Assembly: GCA_026396455.1 (NCBI GenBank)
Contig: JAPLWT010000052.1
Coordinates: 1 to 20,900, forward strand
Length of the DNA: 20,900 nt
Direction: 5' to 3'
Source: Microcaldota archaeon
Lineage (GTDB): Archaea; Micrarchaeota; Micrarchaeia; Burarchaeales; Fermentimicrarchaeaceae
In this document: positions 15,385 to 20,900 of the stretch, one piece after another
How positions within the stretch are numbered: position 1 is the stretch's first letter
Layout of the letters: every line of letters starts with the position of its first letter
The notes under the pieces: generated by a model
Database searches by the model: none
What the model saw: the letters and a program-made list of their open reading frames with translations, nothing else
Told to the model about the DNA's origin: nothing
Position numbers and translations under genes: made by a program

Positions 15385-15996
15385 ATGAAAATTCTAAAAC
15401 TGATTGAAGGAGTGAAAAAGAAGAAGTTCGGTCCATACCCCTCCTTCTCGCCTATTGATGTGCTTAGATGTGCATGGGAGCTTGAGCGCAGGAAAGGGAG
15501 GGGTAGGCTCAGCAGAGAGCTCGGCATAGGGGAATGGAGCACAAGGAGCATACTGAAATTCCTTAAGAAAGAGGAGGTTGTCGATGCAACCCCTATGGGA
15601 TACAAGCTGACCAAGAAAGGTTTCGGGCTTCTGGAAGAGCTCAGGAAGTATGCGGCGGACATGAGTGCCTTCCACCCGACCCTCCTCACATTGGATAAGA
15701 AAAGCGTCGGTATCCTTGTGCGAGGCAAGAAGCCTGCCCGCGTTCTTGATGTGAGAGACGAGGCTGTCAGGATGGGCGCAAGCGGGATAACACTGCTCTC
15801 CTTCAAGAGGGGGAGATTTTACTTCGTTGACTCGGGTGATGAGCTGCAGAGAGACTACCTCCAGGCTCTTGCCGGGATATGCTCTACGTTCAAATTCCAG
15901 GAAGGGGATATGCTGCTGCTCTGCTTTGGTGATGAAGGGGACAAACTGGAGAGGGCTGCCTGGGCTTCCTTCATCAAAATTTATAAAGGGGCGTAG
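15385..15996 (+). CDS. Winged-helix protein, DUF4443-like
   Basis: A 203-residue cytoplasmic protein. Residues about 20-90 form a winged helix: RGRLSRELGIGEWSTRSILKFLKKEEVVDATPMGYKLTKKGFGLLEEL. The C-terminal half (about 105-200) is alpha/beta: SVGILVRGKKPARVLDVRDEAVRMGASGITLLSFKRGRFYFV. The arrangement and the RDEAVRMGASG stretch resemble archaeal DUF4443 proteins, which pair an N-terminal HTH with an uncharacterised sensor-like domain. I place it there with moderate confidence. GAGGT lies six bases before the ATG. It is divergent from the Cys-rich secreted protein and shares with it a promoter region holding a direct repeat, so regulation of that gene and of itself is plausible. It converges with the second MacB-like permease with a 17-bp gap. 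Confidence 0.72.
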   Translation: MKILKLIEGVKKKKFGPYPSFSPIDVLRCAWELERRKGRGRLSRELGIGEWSTRSILKFLKKEEVVDATPMGYKLTKKGFGLLEELRKYAADMSAFHPTLLTLDKKSVGILVRGKKPARVLDVRDEAVRMGASGITLLSFKRGRFYFVDSGDELQRDYLQALAGICSTFKFQEGDMLLLCFGDEGDKLERAAWASFIKIYKGA

Positions 15997-16013
15997 AGTA
16001 CCGTAAGCGAGCT

Positions 16014-17249
16014 CTATTCATACCTCAGCGCCTCAACAGGAGCCACTGACGCGGCATTCCTTGCGGGCACAACACCCGAGACTGCACCGATGATGATCGA
16101 GAACCCCAGTCCGAGGAGAATCAGGTCAAGAGTTATTTTTGAGGGCAGGCCGAACCCCGCCAGCAGGCTTGAGCCGAAGAAGCTTAAAATCACCCCAAGG
16201 AATCCACCGACAAGCCCCACAAGGCCAGCCTCGAAGAGGAAGAGCTTCATCACATCATTGCTCTTAGTCCCGATGGCCTTCAAAATCCCGATGTATTTCG
16301 TCTGCTCAAGCACGCTCGTGAACATCGCATTCGCAACCCCTATGCCCCCCACAAGAATCGAGAATGAAGCGATTGCGCCAAGTACAATACACAGGGTGCT
16401 GCTCATGCTGGAAATCGCCGATTGCATGGTCGTTGCCGTGGTCACCTGGAAATTCTGATTGGCTTCGGAAACCCCGTGCAGCTCGCGCAGCTTCTTGGCG
16501 AGTGCAGTTGCGACGGTATCCGGGTTGCTCCCCTGCAAAGCAACGACCACGACCGAGCTGACCGATTCCTGTTGGTCGAAAAGGGACTTCGCAGTTTTCT
16601 GTGGTATGAAGACCAGGTTGTCCGGTCCGCTGAATGTTGCGCCTGACTGGTTGAGTATGCCAACCACCCTGAAGGAAACGCCGTTTATCCTTATCTGCTT
16701 GTTCAGGATATCCTCCACTGCGCCCTTGCTGAATGTAGTATTAGCAACTGTGAAACCCAGCACTGCGGAATACCTGTCGCTTGCCTCAAGCGCTCTCCCC
16801 AGCATTATCTTGGCCCCTGTGCTATCTGGGAAGGCGGAAGCTTCCGTGCCTATCACGCTGAGGGAGGAATTCCTATTGTTGTATGTAACAGTCGCCCTGC
16901 TCTGAACGCGCGCGTCGAGTTTATCCACTCCTGTAACGCTCCTCAGCGAATCCGCCTCGTTGAAAGTTATCTTTGCTTCATTCGCTGTTGAGCTGCTGCC
17001 AGTTCCTTCCATCGTTGGCGGCCCCATCTCCATCCGCTGGCTGCTCATCCCACCTGCGCTGATTGTTATAATATTCGCCCCAAGCCCGCTGAGCTGGCTT
17101 TTTATCTGGTCGCTCATTCCATAGCTTATTGACATGAAGGATATTATGGAGGCAACCCCGATGACTATGCCGAGTATCGCCAGCCAGCTCCTGATGCTCC
17201 TGTAACGGAGCGAGTTGAACGCTAGCGCGAGCACTTCGCGGTTTTTCAT
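16014..17249 (-). CDS. MacB/FtsX-like ABC permease (cassette 2)
   Basis: A 411-residue MacB-type permease. TM1 is at about 21-44 (WLAILGIVIGVASIISFMSISYG), then an external core domain, then three C-terminal helices around the coupling segment LEQTKYIGILKAIGTKS, ending PVEALRYE as in the cassette 1 permease. The frame is open upstream to 17348, but I start at 17249: the N-terminus there (MKNREVLALAFNSLRYRSIRS) matches the family, and the ATG overlaps the upstream stop by four bases (ATGA). Right after TM1 is a Met/Gly-rich stretch (M68, M73, M75, M80) in the same place as in cassette 1, followed by a Ser/Thr-rich linker. It should work with the LolD-type ATPase and secreted protein upstream. 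Confidence 0.92.
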   Translation of the reverse strand: MKNREVLALAFNSLRYRSIRSWLAILGIVIGVASIISFMSISYGMSDQIKSQLSGLGANIITISAGGMSSQRMEMGPPTMEGTGSSSTANEAKITFNEADSLRSVTGVDKLDARVQSRATVTYNNRNSSLSVIGTEASAFPDSTGAKIMLGRALEASDRYSAVLGFTVANTTFSKGAVEDILNKQIRINGVSFRVVGILNQSGATFSGPDNLVFIPQKTAKSLFDQQESVSSVVVVALQGSNPDTVATALAKKLRELHGVSEANQNFQVTTATTMQSAISSMSSTLCIVLGAIASFSILVGGIGVANAMFTSVLEQTKYIGILKAIGTKSNDVMKLFLFEAGLVGLVGGFLGVILSFFGSSLLAGFGLPSKITLDLILLGLGFSIIIGAVSGVVPARNAASVAPVEALRYE

Positions 17250-18799
17250 TTCTCCTGCCTCTTCTTCTTCCCGAATCTCTTGTAGGCGAACCAGGCACCT
17301 ACGATAAGCAGCACCAGCGCCCCAATAGTGAGCGCGATCTGCTCCCAATTAGTACCCTGCGTTGTCAGGCCTGGCATACCGCTCCGAGTCCCGCCTGAAC
17401 CAAACCTCTGCGAGTTATTGGTCTGCGCACTCTGCGTTCCCGCCACAGTGGAGTTGAAATCCGAAGTGGTGCCGAGTTCCTTTGTTATGGTTTGCCTGAT
17501 GTTGTTGCTGTCCCTGAATGTTATCTCAACATCGATTGTGCCACTGATGCTTGATGACAAATCCACCGTCTCAATGTCGTCTACATTGAGTGTGCCTAGA
17601 AAGCTTTCAGTCGCACCAGTAGAGGAACCATGAGGTTTCATCTTTACATTTACACTTCTGACCGCGGTGTTGCCCGTGTTTGCAATCTGCAGTTCCACGG
17701 AGCCGCTCGACAGCGTTTTAAGGCTGAGCGTCAGTTCCGGAGTCGCATCGACTATAACTCCTGCGTCGTACGTGATTGACTTGCCCGCACTTGGGGTCAG
17801 CGTAAGCTGGAAGGTGTAATAGCCGGCGCTTTTCGAGGATGCTATGCCCACGGTTATATTGGTTGACTCGCTACTACCCGGCGCTACGGAATCGAAGTAG
17901 ATTTTCTGGATTCCTATCGGGGTAAATACCTCGCTAGAATTCACGTTCACTAACGCGGAAATCGTGTTTGACCCCATATTCTTCAGCGTAAGGTTGAAAA
18001 CTGCTTTCGAGCCGATTTCAACAGGCGTCAGTGGTTCCAAGTAAAGTCTGTATTGCGAGGATTCTTCGAGGATGCTCACAGGGCCTACGTAGAGCGTATC
18101 CTCCACTCTGTTGTTTATCGCATCATGATATGTGAAGACAAGCGGCACGTTATATTCGCCGGATGTGGTCAAAGATGATGATAAGAGATCGACAGAAACA
18201 TTCACGCTAGAATTGGATGGTATGCTGCCGATTACCTGCTGGGTTGCGCCGTAGATGGAAAAAGACGAGTTATCCTCGGTAGTCACGACAAGGTCGTTCA
18301 CCACACCTCCGCCATTTATGAGTTCCAGGTTGAGGCTCAACTTCTCCCCAGGCGCAATTGAATTTTTGTCCAAAGAGAGCATGCGGACTTGGAGCACTCC
18401 CTCTTGTGAAACCTGCATCGGTATTGAGACTGATGTCATTTCAAGTGAGGATGTTCCAGACTGTGCCGAGTAGCTGTAGTAGATATCTATCTTGTCTAGC
18501 TGTATCGTTCCTCCCGACCCCTGGGGAATCTTAAACGGAATAGATATCTGCGTGCTGCCGCCCTCACTTATGTCGCCCATGGTCAGAGAGCCTGCGACTC
18601 CCTGAAGCTCGTAATAGGCTGTAGGGGACTTCGCCTTTGCATCGCCCGTATTCTTAATGGTCATCTGGATATAACCCGAAGTGCCCGGGTAGATGTTACT
18701 GGGCACAATAGAATAGTTGGTTACCTGAAGCGTAGCTTCTGAAAAAGCAATGCTGCACATGGCAACTAACACTAGCAGACAAATCAAGTTTTTGCTCAT
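17246..18799 (-). CDS. Secreted COG1361-like tandem Ig-fold protein (cassette 2)
   Basis: A 517-residue exported protein with the architecture of the cassette 1 partner. A signal peptide (about 1-20, LVLVAMCSIAFS) is followed by repeated CARDB/NEW3-like beta-sandwiches (IYPGTSGYIQMTIKNTGDA, IAPGEKLSLNLELINGG, VEIGSKAVFNLTLKNMGS). A low-complexity Gln/Asn/Ser/Gly linker (about 450-485) leads to a C-terminal helix (about 488-506) and basic tail. The linker sets it apart from the cassette 1 protein and would let the Ig-like domains reach further from the membrane. AGGAGGGA upstream of the ATG is a strong ribosome site and explains independent initiation 32 bp after the ATPase. Proposed role: extracytoplasmic adaptor or substrate-handling partner of the MacB-like permease. 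Function unproven. Confidence 0.85.
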   Translation of the reverse strand: MSKNLICLLVLVAMCSIAFSEATLQVTNYSIVPSNIYPGTSGYIQMTIKNTGDAKAKSPTAYYELQGVAGSLTMGDISEGGSTQISIPFKIPQGSGGTIQLDKIDIYYSYSAQSGTSSLEMTSVSIPMQVSQEGVLQVRMLSLDKNSIAPGEKLSLNLELINGGGVVNDLVVTTEDNSSFSIYGATQQVIGSIPSNSSVNVSVDLLSSSLTTSGEYNVPLVFTYHDAINNRVEDTLYVGPVSILEESSQYRLYLEPLTPVEIGSKAVFNLTLKNMGSNTISALVNVNSSEVFTPIGIQKIYFDSVAPGSSESTNITVGIASSKSAGYYTFQLTLTPSAGKSITYDAGVIVDATPELTLSLKTLSSGSVELQIANTGNTAVRSVNVKMKPHGSSTGATESFLGTLNVDDIETVDLSSSISGTIDVEITFRDSNNIRQTITKELGTTSDFNSTVAGTQSAQTNNSQRFGSGGTRSGMPGLTTQGTNWEQIALTIGALVLLIVGAWFAYKRFGKKKRQEK

Positions 18800-18831
18800 C
18801 TTAATCCCTCCTATTTAGGTTCACCCTTCAT

Positions 18832-19548
18832 TCAATTACCCCCTTCCTTTCTCTTATTCCGAACATCGCTTTCTATCCTGCCGTCCATAATGCTTATAAT
18901 GCGGTCGGTCTGGGCCGCGATTTTCTGATCGTGCGTTACGAAGATTGCGGTTATCCCGCGGTTTTTATGCAGGCTCATTATGGAATGGATTATCTCCTGG
19001 CCGGATTTCGAGTCCAGATTGCCTGTCGGCTCGTCTGCAAGGATTATCTTTGGGTCATTGACGAGCGCCCGGGCTATCGCGACTCTCTGCTTCTGCCCGC
19101 CGCTCAGCTGGGAGGGCATGCTCCTAGCCTTCTCGGAAAGCCCAACTACCGAAAGATCCCTCTCAACTATCCTCTTGCGCTCTTTTGCTTCGACTTCCCT
19201 CACTATCAACGGCAGCTCAACGTTCTTGAAAACATCAAGCGTAGGCGCGAGGTTGAAGGTTTGGGCAACGAAGCCTATCTCGTACAGCCTTGCGTCGGCA
19301 AGTTGGTTGTCGCTCATCTTCGAAACAGGCCTGCCATCCAGGAATACCTCCCCGCCACTTGGCTTGTCGAGGCAGCCGAGCAGATGAAGTATTGTGCTCT
19401 TGCCGCTTCCTGACGGCCCGATTATCGAAACCAGCTCGCCCGGGAATATCTCAAGGCTGACCTTATTCAATGCTAGGCAAGGGCTTTCTCCCCCATACTC
19501 CTTTGAAACACTCTGCATCTTGAGCACTGGCTCTCCGCGAGTCGGCAT
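18832..19548 (-). CDS. LolD/MacB-type ABC ATPase (cassette 2)
   Basis: A 238-residue ABC ATPase of the MacB/LolD group. Walker A GPSGSGKS is at 44-51, Q-loop in FVAQTFNL, signature LSGGQ at 148-152, Walker B IILADE at 168-173 with PTGNLDS after it, and switch His206. It keeps the GCLDKPSGG family motif and differs from the cassette 1 ATPase through much of its length, so the two cassettes are not a recent duplication. The start at 19548 puts the ATG about 29 bases from a TATA box, implying a leaderless mRNA; the alternative Met11 (19518) would also give an acceptable N-terminus. The C-terminus is basic and Gly-rich (RNKRKEGGN). It heads the three-gene cassette. Confidence 0.92.
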   Translation of the reverse strand: MPTRGEPVLKMQSVSKEYGGESPCLALNKVSLEIFPGELVSIIGPSGSGKSTILHLLGCLDKPSGGEVFLDGRPVSKMSDNQLADARLYEIGFVAQTFNLAPTLDVFKNVELPLIVREVEAKERKRIVERDLSVVGLSEKARSMPSQLSGGQKQRVAIARALVNDPKIILADEPTGNLDSKSGQEIIHSIMSLHKNRGITAIFVTHDQKIAAQTDRIISIMDGRIESDVRNKRKEGGN

Positions 19549-19572
19549 GTCCTAATACTCGAGCAGGAGGGG

Positions 19573-19605
19573 CTTATAAACGAATTCCAGAATTATACCC
19601 AAATC
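19573..19605 (-). promoter_or_regulatory. Promoter of cassette 2 with GATTTGGG box
   Basis: On the minus strand GATTTGGG (19605-19598) lies 18 bases upstream of TTATAAG (19579-19573). This TATA box is correctly placed for the ATPase start at 19548. The surrounding 42 bp match the element near 20725-20766 at 30 of 42 positions without gaps, counted by eye. Confidence 0.5.
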
Positions 19606-19635
19606 TACCGGAAATCAAGCTAAACTGGTGTCTGC

Positions 19636-20127
19636 CTACTCATTGCTCAGCTTCACGAATATAACCAGCCCTATTGCGCTGAACAGCATCGGTATAAACG
19701 AAAAAACCCCGCCAATCCCGAACGGGCCGAACAGCGTGTGCACAAAGGGTATCGAGGATAGGGCATACAGGAGGAATGAGAAGAGGAATGCAATGAGGCC
19801 TAAAGTGAAGTTGGATTTGAGCACCAGGTAGTTCCTCACGTACATGAACAGCAGGTATACCACGAGCAGAGTGTTCAGGATGGAAAGTGCGAAGCGGAGG
19901 GTGAAATAGCTGTTCAAGTCTATGGATGTCTGGCTGCCCCCCATCGCTCCGGGTCCCATGTTGGGCCTGCCTTCTGCTTCCTTCATCCCAACGAACTGGA
20001 CGCTGGGAAGCAAAAATGAGGAGATGATCATCACTGCAAATGCCGCGATGATAAGAGCCGTGGTATAAAGCGCAGCGCGGCCATTATCTCCTGCGCCTTT
20101 GTTTTTTTCCTGCTTTTTTTCTTTCAT
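19636..20127 (-). CDS. Small polytopic membrane protein
   Basis: A 163-residue protein with four likely helices (about 20-42, 75-98, 106-128 and 140-160). It has a Lys-rich cytoplasmic N-terminus and one longer loop after TM1 containing Gly/Pro/Met (M48, M57, M62). I do not recognise a family. The start at 20127 is set by GAGGTGAT four bases upstream; the upstream GTG and ATG at 20136 and 20133 overlap that site. The start lies inside the HTH gene, a 44-bp out-of-phase overlap, so the two are almost certainly co-translated. An HTH gene followed by a small membrane protein suggests a sensor or anti-regulator pair, or a membrane helper for the transporter cassette just downstream. Function is unassigned. 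Confidence 0.78.
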   Translation of the reverse strand: MKEKKQEKNKGAGDNGRAALYTTALIIAAFAVMIISSFLLPSVQFVGMKEAEGRPNMGPGAMGGSQTSIDLNSYFTLRFALSILNTLLVVYLLFMYVRNYLVLKSNFTLGLIAFLFSFLLYALSSIPFVHTLFGPFGIGGVFSFIPMLFSAIGLVIFVKLSNE

Positions 20128-20407
20128 ACCCATCACCTCTTATTTTACCCATGATATCCTTCTCCCCAAGCACCATGTCACTTACGAAATACATCTTCCC
20201 GTATCCCGAACCCATGCGCTCTATGATGAGATTCTTTTCCATGAGCCGCACGTGGTGCTCAACTGTCTTGTAGTCAAGGTTTGCCGCAAGCGCTAGCTGT
20301 CTCATGTTCATCGGCTTTTTTGCGAGCAGTGAAAGAAGCTGAATTCTTGTGGGGCCTCCCTTAGTGCCTTCCAGAAGCCAGAAGAGCAACCTCTTTGTCG
20401 GTTCCAT
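20084..20407 (-). CDS. ArsR-like winged-helix transcriptional regulator
   Basis: A 107-residue DNA-binding protein. The winged helix spans about residues 5-80: RLLFWLLEGTKGGPTRIQLLSLLAKKPMN, then the recognition region MRQLALAANLDYKTVEHHVRLMEKNLI and the wing RMGSGYGKMYFVSD. This is the archaeal ArsR/DUF-HTH type that often controls nearby genes. No Cys-based metal site of the classical ArsR kind is present. The last 20 residues are very basic (KKAGKKQRRRR) and are encoded in the overlap with the membrane protein gene. A TATA box near 20442-20454 on the minus strand implies a short leader. A GATTTGGG box upstream, also found before cassette 2, suggests autoregulation and control of the cassette. 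Confidence 0.82.
   Translation of the reverse strand: MEPTKRLLFWLLEGTKGGPTRIQLLSLLAKKPMNMRQLALAANLDYKTVEHHVRLMEKNLIIERMGSGYGKMYFVSDMVLGEKDIMGKIRGDGYERKKAGKKQRRRR
20132..20139 (-). promoter_or_regulatory. Ribosome binding site inside the HTH gene
   Basis: GAGGTGAT on the minus strand is a near-perfect archaeal Shine-Dalgarno sequence placed four bases before the ATG at 20127. It fixes the start of the membrane protein within the HTH coding region. Confidence 0.7.
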
Positions 20408-20441
20408 GTATCCACATCCCTACAGCATTTGAAGTTATCCG

Positions 20442-20478
20442 CTTATAATATATTAAGATTGCTCCCCTGCCCCAAATC
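20442..20478 (-). promoter_or_regulatory. Promoter of the HTH gene with GATTTGGG box
   Basis: On the minus strand GATTTGGG (20478-20471) lies 22 bases upstream of TTATAAG (20448-20442), which sits about 38 bases before the ATG at 20407. It shares the box and the TTATAAG element with the cassette 2 promoter, but the spacing is 4 bases longer. Confidence 0.4.
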
Positions 20479-20485
20479 CCCCGTC

Positions 20486-20683
20486 TCATATGCACTTCGT
20501 CTTTCTCGTTCTTGTATCACCCCTAAGCATAACCTCCGTGATCATGCAACTGTATTCGCACAACCTTCTCCTATCCTCATCACTATCTACCAATCCACTC
20601 ATCTCCGTGCCTGCAGACATCCTGTTTTTTGGCCGAACAGCAGCAGTGGGTGGTGGACACGCGGTAACCACAAACAGTGTCAT
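20486..20683 (-). CDS. Possible small protein or RNA in a gene-poor gap
   Basis: From 20408 to 20777 there is no recognisable gene. The best candidate is this 65-residue minus-strand frame with an ATG preceded by GGCAGG and a promoter-like element (20734-20766) whose predicted start is near 20710. The product would be soluble, with four cysteines, a basic C-terminus (RGDTRTRKTKC) and no family resemblance that I can see. The minus strand is purine-rich here, like the coding strands elsewhere in the window. A non-coding RNA from the same promoter is equally possible. The plus-strand frames over this stretch look like chance. Confidence 0.25.
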   Translation of the reverse strand: MTLFVVTACPPPTAAVRPKNRMSAGTEMSGLVDSDEDRRRLCEYSCMITEVMLRGDTRTRKTKCI

Positions 20684-20733
20684 CCTGCCGGTATTCGTAT
20701 GCCAAGCACGGACTAGTAAATAAACTAAAGGAG

Positions 20734-20766
20734 TATATAAGCGATTTCCGAACTTCTACCCAAATC
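20734..20766 (-). promoter_or_regulatory. Orphan promoter with GATTTGGG box
   Basis: On the minus strand GATTTGGG (20766-20759) lies 18 bases upstream of TTATATA (20740-20734), the same spacing as in the cassette 2 promoter. It lies just downstream of the deoxyhypusine synthase stop, so it would drive whatever is encoded at about 20710-20486. Confidence 0.4.
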
Positions 20767-20777
20767 TTGCCTAAATT

Positions 20778-20900
20778 TTATAGTTTCTTTTTTCTCAAAG
20801 CAGCAAGCATGATTGGAAGCATCACAGTCGCATCACCGTCTATTGTCACCTGCTTGGCCTTCTCCTTCACCTTTCCCCAGGAGATTGCCTCCCTCAGCCT
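20778..20900 (-). CDS. dys: Deoxyhypusine synthase (C-terminal 40 residues)
   Basis: The minus strand is open from the right edge to TAA at 20780-20778 and encodes the end of deoxyhypusine synthase. The visible part begins RLREAISWGKVKEKAK and continues with a GDATVMLPIMLAAL stretch before a basic tail. SWGK carries the active-site Lys (equivalent to human Lys329), which forms the enzyme-imine intermediate, and the D-A-T/S-x-x-x-P-x-x-x-A pattern is the conserved C-terminal element. The enzyme moves a butylamine group from spermidine to a lysine of aIF5A, the first step of hypusination. The N-terminal part is outside the window. Confidence 0.9.
   Translation of the reverse strand, partial: RLREAISWGKVKEKAKQVTIDGDATVMLPIMLAALRKKKL

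Noticed and set aside
15291..15806. A 171-residue minus-strand frame opposite the winged-helix gene
   Set aside because: It overlaps the divergent promoter and a gene with a clear winged-helix domain, and is Ser/Leu-rich shadow sequence.
17250..17348. Longer N-terminus for the cassette 2 permease
   Set aside because: The extra 33 residues are antisense-free overlap with the upstream gene and do not resemble a MacB N-terminus; the ATGA overlap at 17249 is far more likely.
20550..20620. A box C/D guide RNA suggested by GTGATGA on the minus strand
   Set aside because: No matching D box (CTGA) follows at a suitable distance.
1..20900. Mobile elements, integrases or att sites
   Set aside because: No transposase, integrase, terminal inverted repeat or tRNA-fragment duplication could be seen, although the two tRNAs were inspected as possible integration targets.

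Overview
This is archaeal chromosomal DNA. The evidence is a full-length archaeal-type alanyl-tRNA synthetase, a CDP-archaeol synthase, the catalytic C-terminus of deoxyhypusine synthase, a class III (archaeal pilin) signal peptide, an OB-fold ssDNA-binding protein of the archaeal RPA/SSB kind, tRNAs without encoded CCA, and TATA boxes about 25 bases upstream of many starts (several genes look leaderless). Genes are tightly packed and many pairs converge within 0-17 bp. The lineage cannot be fixed from this window. The pilin-like N-termini and the mix of secreted proteins would suit several uncultivated archaeal groups, DPANN-like ones included, but that is only inference.

Layout. 1-530: the 5' end of a pilin-like gene (minus strand, running off the window) and two minus-strand tRNAs, Glu(CTC) and Val(CAC). 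533-4428: an SdpI-like membrane protein, alaS, and an unrecognised 189-residue protein convergent with alaS. 4545-10175: a six-gene plus-strand operon with almost no spacing, made of a PadR repressor, a DrrA-like ATPase, an ABC-2 permease, a LolD/MacB-type ATPase, a secreted COG1361-like protein and a MacB/FtsX permease. 10188-11679: sppA and carS, divergent from a 40-bp promoter region. 11683-15294, minus strand: a membrane-anchored beta-helix protein, a single-OB-fold protein and a Cys-rich secreted protein. 15385-15996: a winged-helix protein on the plus strand. 16014-20407, minus strand: a second ATPase/COG1361-like/MacB cassette, preceded by a small multi-pass membrane protein and an ArsR-like HTH protein. 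20408-20777: little recognisable. 20778-20900: the end of deoxyhypusine synthase.

The main theme is export and the cell surface. Two separately regulated copies of a three-part module each contain a cytoplasmic LolD-type ATPase, an extracytoplasmic tandem-Ig-like protein with signal peptide and C-terminal anchor, and a MacB-fold permease. The middle gene stands where bacterial MacAB systems carry the MacA adaptor, so the module may be an archaeal mechanotransmission-type transporter with an unrelated adaptor. One copy is fused into a PadR-controlled operon with a DrrAB-type exporter. The other lies downstream of an HTH/membrane-protein pair, and its promoter shares a GATTTGGG box with two neighbouring minus-strand promoters. 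Both permeases and the small membrane protein carry Met-rich loops. The substrate is unknown.
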